From the NCBI GenBank assembly GCA_009901575.1, contig WXYP01000005.1, forward strand, positions 124,001 to 188,000: DNA of 64,000 nt, given 5' to 3'. Both the position numbers and the translations under genes were made by a program. Position 1 is the first letter of the stretch. The number at the start of each line of letters is the position of its first letter. Positions 29,003-37,813 of this stretch are shown piece by piece. The notes under the pieces are model-generated. The model was not told the origin of the DNA. It did no database searches and was given only the letters and a program-made list of their open reading frames with translations. Origin of the DNA: Flavobacteriaceae bacterium R38 (lineage in GTDB: Bacteria; Bacteroidota; Bacteroidia; Flavobacteriales; Flavobacteriaceae).

Positions 29003-30625
29003 CTATTTTTTATTAATGGCTTCTAATTCATAAAGCAACCAGGCATCAGGATCCAAAACAATAGTATTTACTTGTTTTTCTACCGGGAGGTCAAACTTTT
29101 GATAACGATCTGAAACCTGAACAGTTTTCACTACTGTACTCCCATCTTTATAATTGATTTGAATATCAAGAGGAAAAGTATAATTTACATTTTCTTGCTT
29201 CTGATTTACTTCTAGTTTTAATGATTTTCTGGAAGAATTCCATTTTACAGCTAACTTTGGCTGTCCTGCTTTCATTAACCATTGTTCAAAGAAAACGGAT
29301 AAATTTTTCCCAGAAACATCTTCCATCACTTTTTGCAAATCACCTGATAACGCATTGTTATATTTATATTTTTTGTAGTATTCACGAATCCCTTTCCAGA
29401 AAAGCTGATCTCCTAATTCTCTTCGTAACATATGCAATACCCATCCTCCTTTTTGGTAAGAGTTAGGATTTAATAATTGCATATAGTTGTCTATTTGCGG
29501 ATTTACTATAGGTACAAAATTACGTTTGGCGTAATCAATAATTCTTTCACGTTGTTCTTTAACTTTTTCAACTAATTCATCTCGTCCATATTTACTTTCA
29601 AGGTATAGGTTAGTGAAATAGGTTGCAAAACCTTCACTAAGCCAGATGTGATGCCAGTTTTTCTCTGAAGCCGAATTTCCAAACCATTGATGCGCTATTT
29701 CATGTGCAATTAATGCTTCGCTCCTGCCATCACCAGTAACACTATTTTCTGCATAGAAAATATTACCTGCATTTTCCATCCCCCCAAAACGGGTTTTAGA
29801 TTGAACATTTGCAAGTTTTTTAAAAGGATATGGGCCAATATGATTGATAAAATAATCCATAATTGGAGTTGCCAAAGCATAATCGCTAAAACCGTTATCC
29901 CTATCTTGGGGGTACACCCATGAAGACACCGGAGTTCCATATACATCTCCCTGATTTTCTACTGCAAAACGGGAAGCACCAATAACCATTACTTTTGTGG
30001 GCACCGGATCTGTCATTTTCCATCTGGACAAGGTTAAATCACCAGAAACATTTGTTTTCTCTGTTAAAACCCCATTTCCAATAGTCTGATAGTGAGATGG
30101 CGCAGTAATCACCCACTCTACAGTTGCTTTGTCTGATGGGTGATCAACTACAGGCAGCCAGTTTTTCCCTCTATCCGGCCAATTATCCCCAAAGAAAGTT
30201 CGTTCGTCATATTTGTTTTTTGAAATGATTAAACCATCTCCAGGCACCCCTTTATATGCTATCTTATATGTTCTGACCTCATCGGGTTGCGTTGTATTTA
30301 TATTCAACACCAATTGCGTATCATTATGTGTAAAAGGAACCTGATTTTCACTTTCTGTAACAGACAAAACCTCCATTCCTTTGCCGTTTGTATCTTTTTT
30401 AACTAAATCCAGGTTAAATTTTGTAATTCCTTTTTTAAAACGGATTTTAACATCAGCAACGCTTTCAATGACATCACTTGCATCCGATAATTTTAAATCA
30501 AATGTATAATGAAGAACATCTATAGTTTCATATCGGTCATAATGTTTTTGAGCCTTTCCGCTAAAAAATAAAAAAGAGAGACAAAAGACAGCTGCCCATG
30601 TTTTATTCAGATTGTTTATTTTCAT
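29003..30625 (-). CDS. Exported M1-family aminopeptidase
   Basis: 540 residues after a signal peptide (to SGKAQ). Zinc site AHEIAHQWFGN with the third ligand in WLSEGFATYF. The exopeptidase motif appears as GGMENAG. The enzyme lacks the large C-terminal helical domain of full-length M1 proteins, which is usual for the short bacterial secreted subgroup. Confidence 0.92.
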   Translation of the reverse strand: MKINNLNKTWAAVFCLSFLFFSGKAQKHYDRYETIDVLHYTFDLKLSDASDVIESVADVKIRFKKGITKFNLDLVKKDTNGKGMEVLSVTESENQVPFTHNDTQLVLNINTTQPDEVRTYKIAYKGVPGDGLIISKNKYDERTFFGDNWPDRGKNWLPVVDHPSDKATVEWVITAPSHYQTIGNGVLTEKTNVSGDLTLSRWKMTDPVPTKVMVIGASRFAVENQGDVYGTPVSSWVYPQDRDNGFSDYALATPIMDYFINHIGPYPFKKLANVQSKTRFGGMENAGNIFYAENSVTGDGRSEALIAHEIAHQWFGNSASEKNWHHIWLSEGFATYFTNLYLESKYGRDELVEKVKEQRERIIDYAKRNFVPIVNPQIDNYMQLLNPNSYQKGGWVLHMLRRELGDQLFWKGIREYYKKYKYNNALSGDLQKVMEDVSGKNLSVFFEQWLMKAGQPKLAVKWNSSRKSLKLEVNQKQENVNYTFPLDIQINYKDGSTVVKTVQVSDRYQKFDLPVEKQVNTIVLDPDAWLLYELEAINKK

Positions 30626-30667
30626 TTTACAGATAATTTTAAAAGTAATTTGATGAAGATACTATTT

Positions 30668-31450
30668 TTATTTTTCAAACATCTTAGCTAAGATTTCTTT
30701 CATCATTTTAGCTGCCAAAAAAGCGGTCATATTTTGAAAATCTCTATTCGGGTTATATTCTACAATATCAGCCCCGATAACTTCAGCATCAACATTCTGA
30801 ATTAATCGAATCACTTCTCTGGATGTCAATCCGCCAGGCTCATGATGCGAAACACCCGGAGCATAAGCAGGATCAAATGCATCTATATCTAAAGATATGT
30901 ACAACGGATTTTTAAATTTTGAAATGGCATCCAATTTCAAATCTTTCATGGGGTGGATTTCAACATTAAATTTTTCTGCTTGCTCTATTTGGTGCGTATT
31001 CAATGTCCTGATCCCCACTTGTACTAATCGCTCTACGCCGCCGGTTTCCATAATCCTGGCAAACGGACAGGCATGAGAATATTTATCTCCTTCATAATTA
31101 TCATAAAGATCTGCATGAGCATCTATATGCAAAATATCAATTACAGGGTGTTTTGAATGTAGTGCTTTAATAATAGGGTAAGTAATGGAATGATCGCCTC
31201 CAAGTGTGAAAATTTTTGCATCTTCTTCTAAATGACCTCCGGTAATCTTTTCAATATCAAAATATTCAGAAATTTCAAAATCTCCTTTGTCCGTTATTTG
31301 ACCTGTTTCTATGGTAATCCCATTTTCAGCAAAAAGATTCATAGATCCACAATGTAATGCTTCTCTTATTAGTGGAGGTGCAAGACCCGGGCCTTGTTGA
31401 TACGAAGACTTTTTGTCAAATTTTATTCCCTGGACGTTGATGTTGTGCAT
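30668..31450 (-). CDS. speB: Arginase/agmatinase-family ureohydrolase
   Basis: 260 residues. Mn2+ ligands are present in GGDHSITY, DILHIDAHADLYD and SLDIDAFDP. Length and the SLDIDAFDPAYAPG region favour agmatinase (agmatine to putrescine), but guanidinobutyrase or another ureohydrolase is possible. The first 13 codons and the bases upstream are duplicated at the far end of the CRISPR locus (39583-39631), showing that this gene once followed the HExxH gene directly. Confidence 0.87.
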   Translation of the reverse strand: MHNINVQGIKFDKKSSYQQGPGLAPPLIREALHCGSMNLFAENGITIETGQITDKGDFEISEYFDIEKITGGHLEEDAKIFTLGGDHSITYPIIKALHSKHPVIDILHIDAHADLYDNYEGDKYSHACPFARIMETGGVERLVQVGIRTLNTHQIEQAEKFNVEIHPMKDLKLDAISKFKNPLYISLDIDAFDPAYAPGVSHHEPGGLTSREVIRLIQNVDAEVIGADIVEYNPNRDFQNMTAFLAAKMMKEILAKMFEK

Positions 31451-31459
31451 TGTAATTTA
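31411..31459. repeat. Left copy of 49-bp direct repeat bracketing the CRISPR-Cas locus
   Basis: The start of the ureohydrolase gene and 9 bp before it. It matches 39583-39631 at 45 of 49 positions, same orientation. All four differences are transitions, G or C here and A or T in the other copy. Confidence 0.9.
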
Positions 31460-31526
31460 CAGTTTTTAGATCAAAGCAAATTTAATCATGAAATGATGCA
31501 TCAGAAAATATCTTTTCAATCAAAAA

Positions 31527-31540
31527 GGGGGAATTTCCCC
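31527..31540. promoter_or_regulatory. 14-bp G4-N6-C4 dyad, copy 3
   Basis: GGGGGAATTTCCCC lies 77 bp upstream of the ureohydrolase start codon. Same design as the dyads at 2071 and 14481. Confidence 0.5.
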
Positions 31541-31632
31541 TTAAGAAAACTTTTTGTAAATACTTAAATTAAATGTTCAAAGCTAATTTAGATAAAATAA
31601 GGAGTTAATAATTAATTGAAATTAAATAATCT

Positions 31633-31672
31633 GGTGATAGATATAAGATAAACTCATACCACTTTAAATGCT
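31633..31672 (-). ncRNA. Diverged second copy of the tracrRNA 3' domain
   Basis: Exactly 100 bp downstream of the tracrRNA tail, the minus strand repeats CATTTAAAG-GG-ATGAGTT with C to T changes at two stem positions. It can still fold a short hairpin (GUGGUA/UAUCAC) in the same place as the tracrRNA terminator stem. No anti-repeat precedes it, so it is a remnant or an accessory structure, not a second full tracrRNA. Confidence 0.4.
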
Positions 31673-31726
31673 TTAGCTCATGGTTATGTTATTTTAATAA
31701 AGTGGTATTCGTGAAACATTTAAAGC

Positions 31727-31818
31727 AAAAAAGAAAACGACACAAGAATTAACTCATGCCGCTTTAAATGTTTTCACAACGGAATAATCCTTATTGTGAA
31801 TTGCTTTCAAGGTTTAAA
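31727..31818 (-). ncRNA. tracrRNA of the type II-C system
   Basis: Minus-strand anti-repeat TGAAAGCAATTCACAA (31809-31794) is perfectly complementary to nt 2-17 of the crRNA-strand repeat. It is followed by a nexus hairpin GGA-UUAU-UCC (31790-31781) and a 10-pair terminator stem (GCGGCAUGAG with CUUGUGUCGU, 31762-31737, with wobbles) before a U-rich end UUUCUUUUUU near 31727. A 7/8 match to the -7 consensus (TACTTTTT, 31831-31824) places the 5' end near 31818. Both ends are predicted, not measured. Confidence 0.85.
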
Positions 31819-31929
31819 TGTACAAAAAGTATCTGAAGTAACTAATATGGTTTCCCGTAATAAAACGAGGTTATTATTAATTACTTTTAATTAAAAATTA
31901 TAGAAACATTGCAAAAATCAACAAAAAAT

Positions 31930-32010
31930 ATATCTAAATAAGCCGTCTTCTGCAGAAGACGGCTTAAAAAAGCAATTCACAACTAGTCATATACATTATA
32001 TACAACTAAT
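31930..32010 (-). ncRNA. Stand-alone crRNA-like RNA predicted to guide Cas9 to the cas9 promoter
   Basis: Minus-strand layout, 5' to 3': a guide-like segment ending TGTATATGACTA (31995-31984); a truncated repeat GTTGTGAATTGCTTT (31983-31969) identical to nt 1-15 of the CRISPR repeat and able to pair with the tracrRNA anti-repeat; and a perfect 28-bp palindromic hairpin (31966-31939) followed by a U-rich stretch. The last 12 guide nt, ending exactly at the repeat junction, are identical to 32177-32188 in the cas9 promoter. A 7/8 -7 element (TATTTTTC, 32022-32015) would start the RNA near 32010. Natural short-guide RNAs with 11-15 nt matches repress cas promoters in other systems; this reading is inference from sequence. 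Confidence 0.7.
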
Positions 32011-32170
32011 TAAGGAAAAATAGATAATCAAATTTGATTTAGAGTAAAATTTGGACAATTACTCAAAACAATGAAAGAAAAAACAAAAGAATGAGGTTGG
32101 AATTCATTCTTTTTAAATGTTTAATTTAATTGCCAACCTATTTTAAATACAAAAGTATCATTTTTTTAGA

Positions 32171-32188
32171 TATATTTGTATATGACTA
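32171..32188 (+). promoter_or_regulatory. cas9 promoter with crRNA-like target site
   Basis: Perfect -7 element TATATTTG at 32171-32178, 23 bp before the cas9 ATG. The 12-bp target TGTATATGACTA (32177-32188) overlaps its last two bases and the predicted start site. The bases next to the target where a PAM would be are CAATTTTT. Confidence 0.7.
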
Positions 32189-32201
32189 CAATTTTTTTTA
32201 A

Positions 32202-35200
32202 ATGAAAAAAATCTTAGGATTAGATCTCGGTACTAATAGTATTGGCTGGGCGTTAGTAAATGAAGCAGAAGATGATAATGAAAAATCAACAATCATCAAA
32301 TTAGGAGTTCGTGTAAACCCACTAACTGCAGATGAAAAAACTAATTTCGAAAAGGGCCGTCCGCTTTCAACCAATGCAGACAGAACGTTAAAAAGAGGTG
32401 CAAGGCGTAATTTACAGCGCTATAAACAACGTAGAAAACACCTTGTAAATATTTTAATTAAAAATGGATTTATTACAAAAGATTCCCCATTAACAGAAAT
32501 AGGAAAAGATACTACTTTTCAAACTTTAAAATTAAGAGCTGCTTCAGCCAGGGAAAAGGTAAGTCTTGAAGACCTGGCTCGTGTACTTTTAACCATAAAC
32601 AAAAAACGTGGATATAAGAGTAGTCGTAAAGCTCAAAATGAAGAAGACGGGCAACTTATAGATGGGATGGCAGTAGCAAAAAAACTATATGAAACTCATA
32701 AAACTCCGGGACAATATGTACATTATCTGCTAAAAAATAATAAAAAATACATTCCGGATTTTTATCGTTCTGATCTTCAAACAGAATTTGATGCAATTTG
32801 GAATGTTCAGAAAACTTTCTATCCTACTATATTAAACGATGAATTGTATAACAATCTACAGGGTAAAAACAAATCGCAAACCTGGGCAATCTGCCAAAAA
32901 CCATTTAATATTGAAGGTATTAAATTAAAAGGAACTGCTAATGAGCAAAAACTACAGCGTTATCAATTTAGAGTAAATGCACTCACCCAATCATTAGAAC
33001 TGGAACATTTAGCCATAGTTCTACAAGAAATTAATAATAACCTCAATAACTCTAGTGGATATCTAGGTGCTATTTCAGACAGAAGTAAAGAGCTTTATTT
33101 TAATAAGGAAACTGTTGGAGAAAACCTATATAAGCAACTTCAAAAAAATCCACATATATCTTTAAAAAATCAGGTATTCTACAGGCAAGATTATTTAGAT
33201 GAATTTGAGCAGATATGGGAAACTCAGGCTAAATATCATTCAAAGCTAACATTAGACCTAAAAAAAGAGATAAGAGATACTATCATTTTTTATCAACGTA
33301 AATTAAAATCGCAAAAAGGATTATTGAGTTTTTGCCAATTTGAAAATTGGCAACAGGAGTATATTGAAAAAGAAACTGGAAAATCAAAAACAAGAACTAT
33401 TGGTAATCAGGTAATTTCAAAATCATCTCCCCTATTTCAAGAATTCAAAATTTGGCAGAATCTAAACAATTTAATTTTTAAAAACTCAATAAATAATGAA
33501 GTTATTGAAGTCACAAAACTGGATGACGATGTGCGTAATATTTTATTTGAAGAATTAAATTTAAGAGGCGACTTGAAGCCCAATAATATCTTAAAGCTTT
33601 TGTCTAGGTTTCTAGAAGTTGGAAAAGTATCTGAATGGAAATGTAATTTTGAAAAAATAGAAGGTAATCTTACCAATAAAACACTCTATAATAGTTATCA
33701 ACAAATAGCAGATAACGAGGGTTATGGATTTGATTGGGCAAAAAAAACAGCTAAAGAGATCAATGAAGAACTAAAAGCAATCTTTACAGAAATAAATATT
33801 AATCCTAGCATATTGGATTTTAATGCTGAAATAAATGGCAAAGATTTTGATAAACAGCCAAGTTATCAACTATGGCATTTGCTATATTCAGCAGAAGATG
33901 ACTCTAAAATTAATGAAGAAGATAAGCTAATCTACGGAAACTCTAATGTAGCCTTAAAAAAGAAATTACACCTCAAATATGGCTTTAAACCTGAATATGC
34001 AGCCATGTTAGCTAATATAGCCTTGCAGTCAGACTATGGAAATTTATCTTCTAAAGCTATTCGTAAAATTTATCCTTATTTAAAATCTGGTAATGCATAT
34101 TCCGATGCTTGTAAATTAGCAGGGTATAATCACGCTAACAGCTTAACTACAAAAGAACTTGAAAACAGAAAGCGAAAATCTAAACTAGAATTATTAAAAA
34201 AGAATAGCTTACGCAATCCGGTAGTCGAGAAAATCCTGAATCAAATGGTAAATGTAATTAATCAGGTAGTTGACGCTTATGGTAGCCCAGATGAAATACG
34301 TATAGAATTAGCCAGGGAGTTAAAAAAATCGGCAAAAGAACGTAGTGAAATGACTAAAAATATTGCTGATGCCACCAGGCGTAATGAAGATATTAAGAAA
34401 ACCATCTCCAAAGAATTTGGTATCCCAAATCCTACTAAAACAGATGTAGTTAGGTATCGTTTATGGTTAGAATTGGAATCAAGAGGATTTAAATCACTAT
34501 TCACAAATCAATATATTCCAAAAGAAAAATTATTTTCAAAAGAAATTGATATTGAGCATATTGTTCCAAAAGCTTTGTTATTTGATGATTCTTTTTCAAA
34601 TAAAACCTTAGCCTACAGAGATATCAACCTTAAAAAAAGAGATAGAACTGCTTTTGATTTTATCTCTCAGGAATATCAATCGAATATAGAAAGTTATAAA
34701 GAACGTGTAGAAAGTCTGTACGACAACGGCAAAGGAGTTATTACTAAAGCCAAACGAAACAAATTGTTATTATCTCAAGCAAAATTACCCGAAGGTTTCA
34801 TTGAACGTGATCTAAGAAATAGTCAATATATCGCTAAAAAAGCAAAACAAATGCTATTTGAAGTTTTTGAAAAAGTTACAGTGACCTCTGGAAGTATTAC
34901 TAATAAATTAAGAGAAGATTGGGGTTTAATCAATGTAATGAAAGAGCTTAATTTACAAAAATACAGAGAATTAGGTTTAACAAAAATTGAAGAACGTTGG
35001 GATATAGGGCAAGAAAAAATTAAATCTGCCGAAGTGATAAAAAACTGGTCTAAGCGTAACGATCACCGACACCATGCTATGGACGCGCTTACTATAGCAT
35101 TCACAAGTCAAAATCACATTCAGTATCTCAATAATTTAAATACTTATTACAATCTAAGAGGAAACGAAACCGATTTAGAAAAGAGCAAGCTCTTTGCCTT

Positions 35201-36422
35201 AAAAAATAGTATTACCAGAATTTATAAAGAAGATAATGGAAAGGACAAACGAAAATTCATTCCTCCAATAGACAACTTTCGCTCAGAAGCCAAAAAGCAT
35301 ATAGAATCCATTTTAATCTCTTTCAAAAACAAAAATAAAGTTGCTACCAAAAACATCAACAAAATAAAGCTAAAAAATAAAGATAATTATTATTCAAAAA
35401 TACAGTTGACTCCCAGAGGGCAATTACATAAAGAAACTATTTATGGTAAATCTAAACGTCCAATGGAAAAATCAATAAAAATCAATAAACACTTTACTTC
35501 TGAACAAGTAGAATTTATAATCAATAAAGAGATTAAGAATTGTATTCTTAATCATCTAGCAAAGTATGATAATAACCCAGAAGTAGCTTTTGATACTAAG
35601 ACACTAAAAAAAGAACCTCTTTTATACAAAGGTATCTCCCTAAAAGAAGTACATTGTTTTGAAGAAATCCACACAATAAGAAAAGATATTAATCCTGATA
35701 ATTTTAAAGATAAAAAAAACATTAGTAAAGTTATAGACGGAAAAATCAAACAACTATTATTGAACAGATTAGCGGCATATAATGGAAATTCTAAAGAAGC
35801 TTTTTCTGATTTAAATAAAAATCCTATTTGGTTAGACAAAACTAAAGGTATTCAAATAAAACGAGTCACCATTTCGGGTATAAATAATGCTGAAGCTTTA
35901 CATCACAAAAAAGATCATTTGGGTAAAGAAATTTTAGATATAAATGGCAGGCCTCAAGCTGTAGATTTTGTAAGTACTGGAAATAATCATCATGTAGCTA
36001 TTTATAGAGATAAAAACGGAAAATTACAGGAAAAAATAGTATCATTCTATGAAGCTGTCATTAGTGTAAATTCAAAATTACCAATCGTTGATAAAGAATT
36101 TAATAAAAATTTAGGCTGGGAATTTCTTTTTACTATGAAACAAAATGAAATGTTTGTGTTTCCAGATGATAATTTTAATCCAAATGAAATCGATTTACTA
36201 AATGAAAACAACTATGCTTTAATAAGTCCTCACTTATTTAGAGTACAGAAAATTGCTACTAAAAACTATTTCTTCAGACATCATTTAGAAACAACTGTTG
36301 AAACACAGAAAGAGCTAAAAGGAATGACTTACAAACCCCAATTAGGACTTAATGCTATTGAAGGAATTGTTAAAGTCAGGATTAATCACATTGGTAAAAT
36401 TGTTCAAATCGGAGAATACTAG
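32202..36422 (+). CDS. cas9: CRISPR-associated endonuclease Cas9, type II-C
   Basis: 1406 residues. Domain order: RuvC-I (LGLDLGTNSIGWALV, catalytic Asp8), Arg-rich bridge helix (residues 61-80), recognition lobe, RuvC-II (IRIELARELKKS, Glu702), HNH (EIDIEHIVPKALLF, His786), RuvC-III (HHAMDALTIAF, His958 and Asp961), then a long PAM-interacting C terminus. All catalytic residues are present, so it should cut both strands. Operon cas9-cas1-cas2 without csn2 or cas4 makes it II-C. The stop is 2 bp before cas1. Confidence 0.98.
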   Translation: MKKILGLDLGTNSIGWALVNEAEDDNEKSTIIKLGVRVNPLTADEKTNFEKGRPLSTNADRTLKRGARRNLQRYKQRRKHLVNILIKNGFITKDSPLTEIGKDTTFQTLKLRAASAREKVSLEDLARVLLTINKKRGYKSSRKAQNEEDGQLIDGMAVAKKLYETHKTPGQYVHYLLKNNKKYIPDFYRSDLQTEFDAIWNVQKTFYPTILNDELYNNLQGKNKSQTWAICQKPFNIEGIKLKGTANEQKLQRYQFRVNALTQSLELEHLAIVLQEINNNLNNSSGYLGAISDRSKELYFNKETVGENLYKQLQKNPHISLKNQVFYRQDYLDEFEQIWETQAKYHSKLTLDLKKEIRDTIIFYQRKLKSQKGLLSFCQFENWQQEYIEKETGKSKTRTIGNQVISKSSPLFQEFKIWQNLNNLIFKNSINNEVIEVTKLDDDVRNILFEELNLRGDLKPNNILKLLSRFLEVGKVSEWKCNFEKIEGNLTNKTLYNSYQQIADNEGYGFDWAKKTAKEINEELKAIFTEININPSILDFNAEINGKDFDKQPSYQLWHLLYSAEDDSKINEEDKLIYGNSNVALKKKLHLKYGFKPEYAAMLANIALQSDYGNLSSKAIRKIYPYLKSGNAYSDACKLAGYNHANSLTTKELENRKRKSKLELLKKNSLRNPVVEKILNQMVNVINQVVDAYGSPDEIRIELARELKKSAKERSEMTKNIADATRRNEDIKKTISKEFGIPNPTKTDVVRYRLWLELESRGFKSLFTNQYIPKEKLFSKEIDIEHIVPKALLFDDSFSNKTLAYRDINLKKRDRTAFDFISQEYQSNIESYKERVESLYDNGKGVITKAKRNKLLLSQAKLPEGFIERDLRNSQYIAKKAKQMLFEVFEKVTVTSGSITNKLREDWGLINVMKELNLQKYRELGLTKIEERWDIGQEKIKSAEVIKNWSKRNDHRHHAMDALTIAFTSQNHIQYLNNLNTYYNLRGNETDLEKSKLFALKNSITRIYKEDNGKDKRKFIPPIDNFRSEAKKHIESILISFKNKNKVATKNINKIKLKNKDNYYSKIQLTPRGQLHKETIYGKSKRPMEKSIKINKHFTSEQVEFIINKEIKNCILNHLAKYDNNPEVAFDTKTLKKEPLLYKGISLKEVHCFEEIHTIRKDINPDNFKDKKNISKVIDGKIKQLLLNRLAAYNGNSKEAFSDLNKNPIWLDKTKGIQIKRVTISGINNAEALHHKKDHLGKEILDINGRPQAVDFVSTGNNHHVAIYRDKNGKLQEKIVSFYEAVISVNSKLPIVDKEFNKNLGWEFLFTMKQNEMFVFPDDNFNPNEIDLLNENNYALISPHLFRVQKIATKNYFFRHHLETTVETQKELKGMTYKPQLGLNAIEGIVKVRINHIGKIVQIGEY

Positions 36423-36424
36423 CT

Positions 36425-37321
36425 ATGATCAAACGCACTCTCTTTTTTAGCAATCCGGCGTATTTAAGCACCCGTAATGAACAATTGGTGATTAATTTTC
36501 CTGGTGAAGATAAAAATGAAACTACCATTCCTATAGAAGATCTGGGGTATGTGATATTAGAAAACCCACAAATTACAGTTACTAATGGGCTCTTAATGAA
36601 ACTAGTGCAAAATAAAACCGCAATAGTTACTTGTGATAAACAACACCTCCCTTGTAGTTTTTTACAGCCTTTGGTCGGGCATAGTGAACAAACTGAGCGA
36701 ATACAACACCAACTTAACGCCAGTATTCCATTAAAAAAACAATTATGGCAGCAAACCGTAATAACTAAAATTGAGAATCAGGCCAATCATTTATTAAAAC
36801 AAGGCAGAAACGCTTTGAAGTTAAAACGTTGGGTCAAAGAAGTAAAAAGCGGAGACACTCAAAACCATGAAGCTATAGCTGCAGCTTATTATTTTCAACA
36901 TCTTTTTAAGATCGAAGGATTTAGTCGAAATCAAAAAGGTATCTCGCCTAATAATTTATTGAATTACGGGTATGCGATTTTACGGGCCATTACCGCCAGA
37001 GCATTAATAAGTAGTGGGATGTTACCTAGCGTAGGAATTTACCACCACAATAAATACAATGCTTTTTGCTTAGCTGATGATATTATGGAACCTTACCGTC
37101 CTTTCGTAGATTCATTGGTTTATGATATTGTTGAAACCAGCAACTCCATAGAAGAGTTAACGGTTCAAATAAAGTCTGAATTATTACGTATTCCGGCTAT
37201 AGATGTAATAATTGATGGAAAATTAAGTCCTTTGATGAATGCGATGAGTAGAACTACTAATAGTTTATATGAATGTTTTGCAGGGATTAGTCGTAAAATT
37301 TTATATCCGGAGTTTAACTAA
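36425..37321 (+). CDS. cas1: CRISPR integrase Cas1
   Basis: 298 residues. Catalytic Glu in NHEAIAAAYYFQHLF, His in VGIYHHNKYNAF and Asp in LADDIMEPYRP. Integrates new spacers with Cas2. Starts 2 bp after the cas9 stop, so translation is likely coupled. Confidence 0.97.
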   Translation: MIKRTLFFSNPAYLSTRNEQLVINFPGEDKNETTIPIEDLGYVILENPQITVTNGLLMKLVQNKTAIVTCDKQHLPCSFLQPLVGHSEQTERIQHQLNASIPLKKQLWQQTVITKIENQANHLLKQGRNALKLKRWVKEVKSGDTQNHEAIAAAYYFQHLFKIEGFSRNQKGISPNNLLNYGYAILRAITARALISSGMLPSVGIYHHNKYNAFCLADDIMEPYRPFVDSLVYDIVETSNSIEELTVQIKSELLRIPAIDVIIDGKLSPLMNAMSRTTNSLYECFAGISRKILYPEFN

Positions 37322-37705
<384 letters not shown>

Positions 37706-37813
37706 AAATAAAAAATCGCATTCTTCCTTCTAAATTTAACAAGAAAATCTTTTTATTTTTTGATTTCAGAACAACACATAAAAAACAGGATACCAACTCA
37801 TTACAGCAAGTAT
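37706..37813. promoter_or_regulatory. cas2-proximal flank of the CRISPR array (possible leader)
   Basis: 108 bp of AT-rich DNA between cas2 and the first full repeat. The opposite array end is truncated, and decayed repeats usually mark the oldest end, so new spacers may enter here. Against this, crRNA transcription runs toward this end. No feature sequence is diagnostic. Confidence 0.4.

Noticed and set aside
31939-31966. 28-bp palindrome as a terminator for a plus-strand transcript
   Set aside because: On the plus strand it is followed by A residues, not T. Only the minus strand has a U-rich tail, which fits the crRNA-like RNA.
31969-31995. Repeat fragment as a second plus-strand tracrRNA anti-repeat
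   Set aside because: Plus-strand sequence after it has no nexus hairpin like the one following the true anti-repeat, and it would not explain the exact match to the cas9 promoter at the junction.
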